This document shows positions 17,575-25,734 of a stretch of DNA of 64,000 nt, piece by piece. Location of the stretch: the NCBI RefSeq assembly GCF_014205675.1, contig NZ_JACIIX010000001.1, forward strand, positions 643,108 to 707,107. The letters are read 5' to 3'. The DNA comes from Novispirillum itersonii (lineage in GTDB: Bacteria > Pseudomonadota > Alphaproteobacteria > Rhodospirillales > Rhodospirillaceae). The notes beneath the pieces are model-generated. The model was not told where the DNA came from. It searched no databases and worked only from the letters and a program-made list of their open reading frames with translations. Numbering within the stretch: position 1 is the stretch's first letter; the number at the start of each line of letters is the position of its first letter. The position numbers were made by a program, and so were the translations under genes.

Positions 17575-18810
17575 TCAGGGATTACCAACCAGCTTCAGGG
17601 CCCGGCGGAACGTGCTGATCGAGTGGTTCGGCAGCGGCACGAACGGCTTGCAGGCCTTGCGGCAGTTGCGCTTCAGGTGGGTCACCGCCTCGTGGCTGAC
17701 GCAGGTCACCGGGCAGAACACCACATCGGCGCAGGAGACCGCCCCGGCCAGACGCGGGCAGCCGTCATCCAGACCGCCGTCATGGTGGACAAACACCCCG
17801 TTGCAGGCCTTGACCACATCCTCCAGATGGCGGGCGGCATGGCCGATCCCGCCGACATACAGGATCTGCCGCCGTTCCAGATCAATCCCGTCACCGGTAT
17901 CATTGGACACCACACGGTCCGGCGGAGCGGCCCGCCGCGCCTCCTGCCAGCGCAGCTCGGCATCGGCAAGGCGCTGCTCCAGTCCGCGCCGGTCGGCTTC
18001 GTCTTTCTGGCGCTGCTCCAGCGCCTGTTCCAGACGGCGCTGCACCGCATCCAGTGCCCGGGCCACCGTGTCTTTCTCGGCCTGAACCTGCCGCAGACTC
18101 TGCTGGACGGCAGACAGGGCCGCGCCGCTTTCCAGTTCGGCCAGACGCTCGGCAAGCTGATCGGCCCGGCGGCGTTGAATGTCCCCCACCGCCGCGTCCC
18201 GGCGGGCCGCGTCCCGGTCCTGCCGGGCCTGCGCCAGATCGGCGCGGGTGCGCAGCAGCTCCGCCGTCAGATCGGACACCTGCTTTTCCAGTCCCGCCGT
18301 CCGTTGCAGATCCACCCGCTGTGCCGCACCGGACAGATGCGACAGCATGTGGACCTCGCCATAGACCCGGTCCTTCAGGGCCTGCAACTCCAGCGGATGG
18401 GTCATCAGCGCCCAATAGGCCCCGGGAATATCCCCGCCGTTGCGGGCCTCAGCCCACAGGCGGCCCAGCGTCTCCTCATCCGCGGCGCGGACAATCCGGG
18501 ACACCGTTGCCGCATGGCGCTTATCCAGCAGCCGCCCCACCGCCTTGCCCAGCACCCGGTTATCCGAAGCCAGATGGACGATGGCCCCGTGCAGCCGGTA
18601 TTCCGACGCATCGGCAGGAAGGTTGAGCCCGATCTTCGCCGCCAGCTTGCGCAGGTCAGCCAGCGTCAGACAGGTTCCGATCACGCTGCACAGCCAGCGG
18701 CTGGGCACCTCATCCAGCCGCTTGCGGCGGGTGGTTGCCGACAGGGCCGGGGCCGGAGCGGTGGACAGCGGAGTCCGGGACAGGGAAGACAGGGACGGCA
18801 GAGTGCACAT
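17575..18810 (-). CDS. DUF2325 protein with coiled coil and Cys-rich C-terminus
   Basis: 411 residues in three parts. An N-terminal helical domain (about 35-160) contains SVIGTCLTLADLRKLAAKIG. A long Gln/Glu/Arg/Ala-rich coiled coil follows (about 165-300). The C-terminal DUF2325 domain (316-411) starts ILYVGGIGHAARHLEDVV and contains seven cysteines, including CPVTC and CRKAC spacings, suggesting metal or redox chemistry. The ATG at 18810 has GAGG 6 bases upstream; a GTG at 18822 overlaps the previous stop. Second gene of a two-gene operon with a Fur-like site upstream. The family has no defined function. Confidence 0.85.
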   Translation of the reverse strand: MCTLPSLSSLSRTPLSTAPAPALSATTRRKRLDEVPSRWLCSVIGTCLTLADLRKLAAKIGLNLPADASEYRLHGAIVHLASDNRVLGKAVGRLLDKRHAATVSRIVRAADEETLGRLWAEARNGGDIPGAYWALMTHPLELQALKDRVYGEVHMLSHLSGAAQRVDLQRTAGLEKQVSDLTAELLRTRADLAQARQDRDAARRDAAVGDIQRRRADQLAERLAELESGAALSAVQQSLRQVQAEKDTVARALDAVQRRLEQALEQRQKDEADRRGLEQRLADAELRWQEARRAAPPDRVVSNDTGDGIDLERRQILYVGGIGHAARHLEDVVKACNGVFVHHDGGLDDGCPRLAGAVSCADVVFCPVTCVSHEAVTHLKRNCRKACKPFVPLPNHSISTFRRALKLVGNP

Positions 18811-18818
18811 GGGCAACC

Positions 18819-19517
18819 TCACTCAGCGGCATACAACAGGGCGGAAGCGGGCTGGGATGCCCCTGCCGGGCCGGGGGACGCCTCAGACCGGCGTTCCGCC
18901 GCCCGGGCCTCATCCAGCAGGGACCGGAGCTGGCGGATATCATCCGTCGCCGCCGCCAGATCGCGGAGGATCCAGCGGTTGCCCCAGGATCCGCTCCAGC
19001 TTTCCTCGAAACCGCTGCTGACTCCTTCCGCCGAGACTTCCAGCGCCAGCAGCATCCGTTCCAGCGCCCGGACCCGGTCAGCCGGGGCCAGCAGATCCAG
19101 AAACGCCATCCGGGCCCGGATCACCGCGCGCAGAATTCCGCCACCCCCCTCCAACGGGGCAGCCATCCCGCGCGTCAGCTGGCGCATTGCCTGTGCCCCG
19201 GGGATCAGGGCATCCCCGGCCCCCGGATCCGGCCGCAGGGCTTCCGAGCGGATCAGGCCACGCAGCAGCCCCCACACCACATCGGCACAAGGGACGGTCG
19301 GCAGGTCGAGCGACTCCAGCGCCAGCATCAGATCCTGCTGGGTCAGCGGCCGCCGGTGCGCCATGCCAAGGGCCATCAGAACCGTCAGCTCCGGCCCCCA
19401 TCCGCCGCCGACTGCGGCAGACAGGCCCCCGCGTCCGGCCCGCGCCATGGGCCAGGGCAGGGGAAAGGCAGCCTGTCCGTCATAAAGATCCTGAATCGGC
19501 ATGGCCTGAAGGGGCAT
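18819..19517 (-). CDS. Hypothetical protein, possible winged-helix N-terminus
   Basis: 232 residues, co-transcribed with the DUF2325 gene (overlapping stop and start). The segment PELTVLMALGMAHRRPLTQQ followed by a helical region (VVWGLLRGLIRSEALRP) is compatible with a PadR-like winged helix, and the second half is predicted helical (about 130-215, with a run ending LLDEARAAERR), but I do not recognise a family with confidence. The ATG at 19517 has GGAGACG upstream; ATG 19503 is an alternative. A Fur-box-like dyad lies 60 bases upstream, so iron control of the pair is likely but unproven. Confidence 0.7.
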   Translation of the reverse strand: MPLQAMPIQDLYDGQAAFPLPWPMARAGRGGLSAAVGGGWGPELTVLMALGMAHRRPLTQQDLMLALESLDLPTVPCADVVWGLLRGLIRSEALRPDPGAGDALIPGAQAMRQLTRGMAAPLEGGGGILRAVIRARMAFLDLLAPADRVRALERMLLALEVSAEGVSSGFEESWSGSWGNRWILRDLAAATDDIRQLRSLLDEARAAERRSEASPGPAGASQPASALLYAAE

Positions 19518-19576
19518 GGGTCGTCTCCGTCCTGAGCACGGGCGGGGGTGCCCGGATATCCGGATGTCGGATATAA

Positions 19577-19593
19577 TTGCGAATGACTTGCAA
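19577..19593. promoter_or_regulatory. Fur-box-like dyad upstream of the DUF2325 operon
   Basis: Sequence TTGCGAATGACTTGCAA matches the alphaproteobacterial Fur/iron-box pattern TGCAAAT-x-ATTTGCA with few differences, and is abutted by a perfect palindrome TGCAATTGCA at 19589-19598. The patch is AT-rich against a GC-rich background and sits 60-76 bases before the start at 19517, where an operator over the promoter is expected. Confidence 0.6.
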
Positions 19594-19598
19594 TTGCA

Positions 19599-20131
19599 TA
19601 TCCTGTTTCCGCAGGTTCGGCAAGAAAAACCGTCCCGCCCCTTGATCAGGCCCCATACATCAGCAAAGTCTTGACCACAGAAGGGGAGTGGATCAGCATG
19701 GGGGACAGGGCATTCACCGCCCCCGGCCAGGCGCCCCACCCAGCACACACGGTGGTGTTTTCCACGGGCCACGGCCCGCACCGCGCTGACCTTCTGAAAA
19801 AATCACGGTTTCTGAAAGATCGCTGCCCCGAATGATGCCGGTCACAGCCCGGCAGTCCCATTCCGGTTTAGACATCCTGACGGTTGTTGCACTTCTTTCC
19901 TTTGATTTTTCCCTGCTTTTCCATGGTTTCGCCACAGTTGGCCGATTGTTTCGCCACGATCCGCTGGCAGGGTGCCGTTATCGGCTGATCCCTGCCGGTC
20001 CATCCGGTGACGCAGCAGATCAACCCTTGCGAAGGATTCGCATCGACCCGATATCTCATCCGCAGGCGGCACCCGCCCCTGTTTCCCTCTCACCCCTGGC
20101 CCAATCTCCCCCCAGATGAAGAGGTGACATC
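19599..20131. other. Intergenic region without recognised gene
   Basis: About 530 bases between the Fur-like site and the next small gene. Codon periodicity in any frame is not convincing and no RNA family was recognised. It must hold the promoter of the plus-strand small gene at 20132. Confidence 0.5.
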
Positions 20132-20389
20132 ATGTCCGACGCTCTTTCCTCCCTCCGCCAGACCTCCCGCGCCCCGATCCGCCGCAGCGTTGCCCGCGTG
20201 CCGGCCCCGGCTCTCCGGCCGCTGCCGTCGAAGCGGATGAGCCCGACCCCGGACCTGACCCTGGATGACCTGCTGTCCGATCCGCTGGTGCAGCTTGTGA
20301 TGGAACGTGACGGCGTCGGACCCGAAGAGGCCCGCGCGGCGTTCCACGCGGTTACCCCTTTCCGGTCAATGGCCTCCGCCTGCTGCTGA
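20132..20389 (+). CDS. Small hypothetical protein
   Basis: 85 residues. An Arg/Pro-rich N-terminus (to about residue 35) is followed by an acidic helical part, LDDLLSDPLVQLVMERDGVG and PEEARAAFHAV. The ATG has GAGGTG 7 bases upstream, an excellent ribosome site, which is the main argument that it is real. I recognise no family. It ends 160 bases before the large cytochrome gene on the same strand; co-expression is possible. Confidence 0.6.
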   Translation: MSDALSSLRQTSRAPIRRSVARVPAPALRPLPSKRMSPTPDLTLDDLLSDPLVQLVMERDGVGPEEARAAFHAVTPFRSMASACC

Positions 20390-20555
20390 CCGGTTCGGGC
20401 CCATCGTCCCGGCATATGTCTTAATCCTGTATAACGACACTATCCCTTGCTTTTGGAAGGGAAGTTCCGCACCCTTTTAAGGCACACGCGAAGGGGTTGG
20501 ATTAGGGAAGGCACAACCCCCGCGATCACCGCAGGAGAGTGGGGGAAGAGTGTCA

Positions 20556-23500
20556 ATGTCTCAGATCATTCCTGACGCCCGGACCGGGCGGACAGCAGGG
20601 CGTGGATTGCGCGCCCTGCTGAAGCCCTTTGGGCTTAAACCTCTGGCGCTGATGGCGGGCCTGATGGCCCCTGCCCTGTTCAGCGCCCCGGCGGCGGCTT
20701 TGCAGCCGACCGCGCCGGATTTTCAGGCCGCGCAGTTCTGTACCGGGCCCAATGCCGCCAAAAACGCCGGCGAACCGGTGTGGAAGACCCTGTGTTATGA
20801 CGGCAAGGTCACCCTGCAGAACTATGACTCCCTCGACAGCATTGGCCGACGGCTGGTGTCCGGGCTGGCATGGCGCGCCGTACAGGACCTGACCGGCATG
20901 CAGGCCCCGCTGCAAAGCGGGCAGCTGTATGGCGGGGACGAGATGGCCGGGGTCATCCTGTTCCTGCTGGCCGGGGGGCATCTGGGCTGGGCCCACGACG
21001 TCGCCAGCTTCAGCGAAGACATCCGCATGACCGGGCCGGTGTTCGGCGGTCAGGGCTTCGATACCCATCAGCGGGTGCGGGTGTTCTATTCCGACGCCGT
21101 TGTCAAATGGCTGAAGAACGGCCGCAAGGGCGACATCCCCGACGGGGCGATGATCGTCAAGCAGATGTATGGATCCGATCCGCTGGACACCACCTACGGT
21201 GCCGACCGCACCGCCGGTTGGGCCATCATGGTGCGCAACAGCAAGGCCAGCCATGACGGCTGGATGTGGCAGCTGATCTTCCTGCCCAAGGGCCCGCCGT
21301 TCAACGCCCCGACGCTGTTTTCCTATGCCCAGCCGGGCGACAATTTCTGCCTGAGCTGCCACGCCGCCGCCGACAACAAGCAGGTGACGTTCTCCAGCCT
21401 TCAGAACCTGCAAGGGGCCCCCCAGCAGTACAGCTGGATCTATCAGGTCCAGCCCGGCGTTTTCGCCACCCAGCCGGAACAGTCCCCGGCTCCCGCCCCG
21501 TCGCCGTCGGCATCACCGGTGCTGACCCCGGCCGGACAGGGGCTGTTTGCCAAAACCACCACCCAGATGCAGGCCGCCGGTCTGAAGACGGCGGCGGAAA
21601 CCTCCGCCCTTGTCGGCAAAACCCTGCCGGACCGTCTGGGCAGTCTGCGGGCTGACTTTGACCGCTACACCGGCCTCAGCGAGGCCGACCGCCATGCCCG
21701 CCTGAAGACCCTGCTGGCCCAGTCGCCGGAACTACAGGAGCTGAGCGGCAAGATGCAGGGGGGACAGATCCCGTCCTATCTGCTGCCGCTGGTCGATAAG
21801 CTGATCGGCGACATCGGTCTGCTGCTGAAGGGCGAGATCGGCCCGGCCCTGAACAATGTGGTCGAGCTGTATCTGCGCGCTATTCTGGAAGGCACACCGG
21901 TTCCGCCGCTGCCGACCCCGAATCCGGCGATCACCGGCGCGTTCCCCAAAACCCCGACGCTGCCGAAGTCGCAGGCGGACATGGCCTGGCTGCCGCTGGA
22001 CTTCATCTTCTCCCACACTCCGGCGCTGCCGGCCAAGCTGCCGGAAAACGTCTGTAAAGCCCATCAGGGGGCGGACGGCGCGGTGCCGTTCCCGACCACC
22101 TCGCTGCTGGCGGCCAGCGGCAACGCTGCCAAGACCGGCCCGCGCAACAGCACCAAGATGGTTGACTGCCGCGACGTCTACGTTACGTCGGACAACTGTA
22201 ACGGCTGCCACTGGAGCTATGTGCTCCAGAACAATGACCAGCCGTCGATGACCACCATCGATCAGGCCGGAATTGACCCGAAGGATCCGTCAAAAACCAA
22301 GATGTGGGACATTTCGCCCTATGCGGAATGGAGCGCGTCGATGATGGGGCTGGCCGGGCGCGACCCGATCTTCCATGCCCAGATTGCGTGGGAAGCCCAG
22401 CGCCACCCGGATCTGGCCGATCAGGCCGGTAACTTCTGTACCCGCTGCCATCAGGCCGGGGCCCAGCGCCAGTTCCATCTGGACAACGGTCAGGGGCATG
22501 CCGAAAACAAGCCGGTGATTTATCCGCCGGACCAGAAGCCGAAGGGGCCGCTGTTCAGCACCGCCTATACCTATCTTGAACCCAGCAAGACGGTAAACGC
22601 GCCGACCAAATACGCGGCACTGGCCCGCGACGGCGTCACCTGCACCATCTGCCACCAGATGGAAGCCAACGGGCTGGGCACGGAAGAAACCTTTACCGGG
22701 AACTTCAAATATCCCGACCATCCGGGCCTGATCTACGGCCCGTTCGCCACCGACAGCGTCAAACCCTATCTGATGGAACAGGCGATCGGGGTCACCCCGG
22801 TGCATGGCCCGCAGATGAAGGATTCGGCCCTGTGCGGATCCTGCCATACCGTCATCACCCCGGTGGTGACCGAACATAAGACCGCCGGGGACCAGTACCG
22901 GACCGCCTATGAACAGTCGACCTATGTGGAATGGCTGAACAGCGCCTTCGCGGGCCAGACCGGCACGCAGGCCCAGAGCTGTCAGGACTGCCACATGCCG
23001 TCGCGCCTGCCCGATGCCCCGGTGGACGGCACCGCCAAGCCGATCACCGAGATTATCGCCAACGTCGAGAGTGCCTGGCTGCCGCCGCTGGACAACCGCG
23101 CCCCGGATGCGGCCATCACCCCGGAACCGAAACAGGACTTCCGCCGCCACACCCTGCTGGGGCTGAACCTGTATGCCAACATGATGTTCCAGCAGTTCCC
23201 GAACCTGCTGGGCAACAGCAGCCAGCCGCTGGGCCGCGTGCCCAACGGACAGCCGGCGCTGGTGCTGGCGCAGAAGGAAATCATGACCTTCGCCCAGCAG
23301 ATGACCGTTGATGTCGGCGTCAAGACCGGCGGCCCGGTCAACGGCGGCAACGCCTATGACGTGACGGTGGTCAACAAGACCGGCCATAAGTTCCCGTCCG
23401 GGGTCGGCTTCCGCCGGGCCTACATCCTGTTCGAGGCCAAGGATGCCTCCGGCGCCGTGGTGTGGGCGTCGGGCCGCACCAATGCCGCCGGACAGCTGGT

Positions 23501-24074
23501 GGACGAAACCGGGGCGGTGCTGGAAAACGAAACCACCACCGACCCGCTGAAGATCCAGACCGGGGACCCGCTGATCACCGCCCAGAATCAGGCTTATCTG
23601 TTCGAAGAACGGATTGCCTCTCCGGTCGGCGGTCTGGCCGCCCTGAAAACCGCCATCAAGCCGGATCTGCGGGCCATGCGCCTGACCACCTCGTTCCTTG
23701 AGGTGGCCTATGAGGCCAAGGATACCCGTCTGCTGCCGAAGGGCTGGTCGCCGACCGGTCCCTATGCCGAGATCACCCGGCCGTGGCTGCTGGATGTCAA
23801 CAAGGCCGAGCATGTGCCGCTGCCGATCGGCAACGATCCGGCCAGCCGCACCATCCGCTATGTGGTTCCGTCGTCGGTCAGCGGTGTCGCCACCGTGACC
23901 GCGACGGTCTATTACCAGTCGATCCCGCCGTACTATCTCCAGGAACGCTGGCAGTACGACACTCCGGAAGCCCAGCGCCTGTATTACATGGTGGCGCACC
24001 TCAACACCGAGGGCACCCCGATTGAAGGCTGGCGTCTGCCGCTGGTGTCGGACAGCCTGACCGTCACCCGGTAA
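20556..24074 (+). CDS. Giant exported cytochrome: P460-like domain fused to multihaem c domain
   Basis: 1172 residues. The N-terminus has a twin-basic/hydrophobic signal region ending APAAA near residue 48. The first domain (to about 290) carries IPDGAMIVKQMY, GWAIMVRNSKASHDGWMWQL and a closing FCLSCHAAADNKQVTF, the pattern of the cytochrome P460 family. After a proline-rich linker and a helical stretch come five more CXXCH motifs: near 548 (CNGCH), 628 (CTRCH), 696 (CTICH), 760 (CGSCH) and 809 (CQDCH), six in all. The last 250 residues look like a beta-sandwich (DVTVVNKTGHKFPSGVGFRR). A periplasmic N-oxide/hydroxylamine or other redox role is inferred from P460 only. GTG 20550 is an alternative start; a terminator follows. 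Confidence 0.9.
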   Translation: MSQIIPDARTGRTAGRGLRALLKPFGLKPLALMAGLMAPALFSAPAAALQPTAPDFQAAQFCTGPNAAKNAGEPVWKTLCYDGKVTLQNYDSLDSIGRRLVSGLAWRAVQDLTGMQAPLQSGQLYGGDEMAGVILFLLAGGHLGWAHDVASFSEDIRMTGPVFGGQGFDTHQRVRVFYSDAVVKWLKNGRKGDIPDGAMIVKQMYGSDPLDTTYGADRTAGWAIMVRNSKASHDGWMWQLIFLPKGPPFNAPTLFSYAQPGDNFCLSCHAAADNKQVTFSSLQNLQGAPQQYSWIYQVQPGVFATQPEQSPAPAPSPSASPVLTPAGQGLFAKTTTQMQAAGLKTAAETSALVGKTLPDRLGSLRADFDRYTGLSEADRHARLKTLLAQSPELQELSGKMQGGQIPSYLLPLVDKLIGDIGLLLKGEIGPALNNVVELYLRAILEGTPVPPLPTPNPAITGAFPKTPTLPKSQADMAWLPLDFIFSHTPALPAKLPENVCKAHQGADGAVPFPTTSLLAASGNAAKTGPRNSTKMVDCRDVYVTSDNCNGCHWSYVLQNNDQPSMTTIDQAGIDPKDPSKTKMWDISPYAEWSASMMGLAGRDPIFHAQIAWEAQRHPDLADQAGNFCTRCHQAGAQRQFHLDNGQGHAENKPVIYPPDQKPKGPLFSTAYTYLEPSKTVNAPTKYAALARDGVTCTICHQMEANGLGTEETFTGNFKYPDHPGLIYGPFATDSVKPYLMEQAIGVTPVHGPQMKDSALCGSCHTVITPVVTEHKTAGDQYRTAYEQSTYVEWLNSAFAGQTGTQAQSCQDCHMPSRLPDAPVDGTAKPITEIIANVESAWLPPLDNRAPDAAITPEPKQDFRRHTLLGLNLYANMMFQQFPNLLGNSSQPLGRVPNGQPALVLAQKEIMTFAQQMTVDVGVKTGGPVNGGNAYDVTVVNKTGHKFPSGVGFRRAYILFEAKDASGAVVWASGRTNAAGQLVDETGAVLENETTTDPLKIQTGDPLITAQNQAYLFEERIASPVGGLAALKTAIKPDLRAMRLTTSFLEVAYEAKDTRLLPKGWSPTGPYAEITRPWLLDVNKAEHVPLPIGNDPASRTIRYVVPSSVSGVATVTATVYYQSIPPYYLQERWQYDTPEAQRLYYMVAHLNTEGTPIEGWRLPLVSDSLTVTR

Positions 24075-24094
24075 GACTGTCAGTCCTGTTGCTG

Positions 24095-24133
24095 AAAACA
24101 GGGGGGCCTCCGCACTGCGGGGGTCCCCTTTTC
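24095..24133 (+). terminator. Terminator after the giant cytochrome gene
   Basis: GC-rich hairpin beginning after an A-run (24095-24098), with arms GGGGGCCTCCGCA (about 24102-24114) and TGCGGGGGTCCCC (24116-24128, one mismatch and one wobble), followed by TTTTCTT. It lies about 25 bases after the stop. Confidence 0.8.
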
Positions 24134-24163
24134 TTTGGTCGCACACCGGGCCATAGTCGGGGC

Positions 24164-24838
24164 ATGCTGCATGTCATCATCCCCACCCTGAACGCCGCCC
24201 CGGCATTGTCCCGGCTGCTGCCGACCCTGCAACAGGCCCCGGTCAGCCGCATCTGGGTCAGTGACGGTGGATCCGCTGATGACACGGTGGCGGTTGCCGC
24301 CCGCCATGCCGCCCGCCTCCTGACCGGCCCGGCGGGACGGGGACCGCAACTGATCACCGGGGCCGAAGCGGCCTTGGCCGCCGGAGCGGACTGGCTGCTG
24401 TTTCTGCACGCTGACAGCCTCCTCCCGGTGGCATGGCCTGCCCTGCTGACCGGTCATTGCCGGGCCTTCCCCGATCAGGCTGCCGCCTTTGCCCTGCGTT
24501 TTGACGATCCACATCCGCTGGCGACGGTGATCGCTACGGCCGCCACCCTGCGCAGCCGCTGGCTGGGCCTGCCGTGGGGCGATCAGGGCCTGCTGATCTC
24601 CGCGGCCCTGTACCGGGCCATCGGCGGATACCGCCCGCTGCCCCTGATGGAAGATGTCGATCTGGTGCGGCGGATCGGGCGGCGGCGTCTGCGGATCCTG
24701 CCCGCCGCCCTGACCACCGGGGCCGACCGTTACCGCCGCGATGGCTGGATCCGCCGCCCCCTGAAAAACGCCGCCCTGCTGCTGCGCTATGCCTTGGGAA
24801 CAGACCCGCAGACTCTGGCGGAGCGGTACCGGCGATGA
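24164..24838 (+). CDS. TIGR04283-family glycosyltransferase (arsenosugar type)
   Basis: 224-residue GT2-fold transferase. Family features are the opening MLHVIIPTLNAAPALSRLL, the SDGGSADDTV nucleotide-sugar segment, GRGPQLITGAEAALAAGADW, FLHADSLLP and LPWGDQGLLI. The family is found beside radical-SAM/arsenosugar genes in many bacteria and is thought to act in arsenosugar or related glycan synthesis. The frame is open upstream but that part is the terminator, so I place the start at ATG 24164. The stop overlaps the next start (ATGA). Confidence 0.88.
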   Translation: MLHVIIPTLNAAPALSRLLPTLQQAPVSRIWVSDGGSADDTVAVAARHAARLLTGPAGRGPQLITGAEAALAAGADWLLFLHADSLLPVAWPALLTGHCRAFPDQAAAFALRFDDPHPLATVIATAATLRSRWLGLPWGDQGLLISAALYRAIGGYRPLPLMEDVDLVRRIGRRRLRILPAALTTGADRYRRDGWIRRPLKNAALLLRYALGTDPQTLAERYRR

Positions 24839-25395
24839 CGGAGCACCCCTGCCTGATCCTGTTCGGCAAACGCCCCCGCTATGGCACCGGCAAAACCCGG
24901 CTGGCCCGGCGGATCGGCGCGTTACAGGCCCTGCGCTTCCAGCAGCGGCAACTGTCCGGCCTGCTGCGGACCCTTGGCCGGGACCGGCGCTGGCAGACGG
25001 TGCTGGCGTTAAGCCCGGCAGCGGATGGCCTGCGCCTGTCCGGTCCCGTCACCCGGACCACTCAATGCCGGGGGGATCTCGGGCAGCGGATGCTGCATGC
25101 CCTGCGCACCGCCCCCGGATCCGGTCCGGTGGTGCTGACCGGCACCGATATTCCCGGCATCACCCCCGCACACATCGCGGCCGCCCTGCGGGCCCTGCGC
25201 GCGGCAGATCTGGTGTTCGGCCCGGCGGAGGACGGCGGATACTGGCTGATCGGCTGGTCCCGCCGCCGTCCCCTTGCCCCCGGCACCCTGCGCGGCGTGC
25301 GCTGGTCAACACCGCAGGCCCTGCGGGACAGTCTGCACACACTGGGCCGCCGCCGCCCGGCCCTGACCATCACCCTCGCCGATATCGACGAGTGA
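24835..25395 (+). CDS. TIGR04282-family (DUF2064) transferase
   Basis: 186 residues with a nucleotidyl/glycosyltransferase-A fold. Motifs: ILFGKRPRYGTGKTRLARRI near the start, LGQRMLHALR, the metal-site-like VLTGTDIPGITPAHI and PAEDGGYWLIGW. This is the usual partner of the TIGR04283 transferase, and the two overlap by 4 bases here. In arsenosugar loci both accompany a radical-SAM enzyme, which is not seen in this window, so the pathway is unresolved. Confidence 0.88.
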   Translation: MTEHPCLILFGKRPRYGTGKTRLARRIGALQALRFQQRQLSGLLRTLGRDRRWQTVLALSPAADGLRLSGPVTRTTQCRGDLGQRMLHALRTAPGSGPVVLTGTDIPGITPAHIAAALRALRAADLVFGPAEDGGYWLIGWSRRRPLAPGTLRGVRWSTPQALRDSLHTLGRRRPALTITLADIDE

Positions 25396-25399
25396 CCCC

Positions 25400-25421
25400 G
25401 GCCGCATAAAGGCCGCATAAA
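25400..25421. repeat. Tandem 11-base repeat upstream of the kdp operon
   Basis: GGCCGCATAAA occurs twice in perfect tandem (25400-25410, 25411-25421), 104 bases before the first micropeptide start of the kdp locus. The spacing of one helical turn is suitable for a pair of regulator subunits; binding by KdpE is a guess. Confidence 0.6.
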
Positions 25422-25525
25422 AATCCGCCCCCCAGAACCGTATCGATCCTTAACGGCCCGCAGCGCGACACTCCGCCGGTAGGGCCGGGACAGACTCCCG
25501 GCCATCCACATCTGGAGGGACCCCC

Positions 25526-25609
25526 GTGTCCGATCTGCTGTTCACCGGCCTGATCGCCGGTTTTTTCGGGGCGGCGGCGCTGCTGATGCGCCTGTGCGCC
25601 CGGATCTGA
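25526..25609 (+). CDS. Kdp-associated membrane micropeptide
   Basis: 27 residues: a GTG start followed by a single membrane helix with a charged end (LMRLCARI). Small proteins of this length and pattern, ending in basic-x-Cys-basic residues, are found just before kdpF in many bacteria but are usually unannotated; this recall is from memory. GGAGG lies 7 bases before the GTG and the reading frame stops 10 bases before the kdpF start. It may be a small extra subunit or regulator of the Kdp pump. Confidence 0.65.
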   Translation: MSDLLFTGLIAGFFGAAALLMRLCARI

Positions 25610-25619
25610 GGAGGATGCC

Positions 25620-25724
25620 ATGACGTTCTCCGACGACCCCTTCGGCCTTGCCCTGACGGCGGCCACCGCACTGGGGCTGGCAGCCTATCTGCTGTACGCC
25701 CTGTTCCATCCCGATCAGTTCTGA
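25620..25724 (+). CDS. kdpF: Potassium-transporting ATPase subunit KdpF
   Basis: 34 residues with one membrane helix ([20 protein letters not shown]) and the typical end FHPDQF; KdpF proteins commonly end in a YLLYALxxPExF pattern. It stabilises the KdpABC complex in the inner membrane. GGAGG is 5 bases before the ATG, and the gene sits 10 bases before kdpA. Confidence 0.85.
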   Translation: MTFSDDPFGLALTAATALGLAAYLLYALFHPDQF

Positions 25725-25734
25725 GGACCCGACC

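Noticed and set aside
17473..19485. A 670-codon plus-strand frame across the end of the kinase gene and the DUF2325 operon
   Set aside because: Antisense to two genes with good starts and overlaps; its translation is Arg/Pro/Gln-rich and not protein-like.
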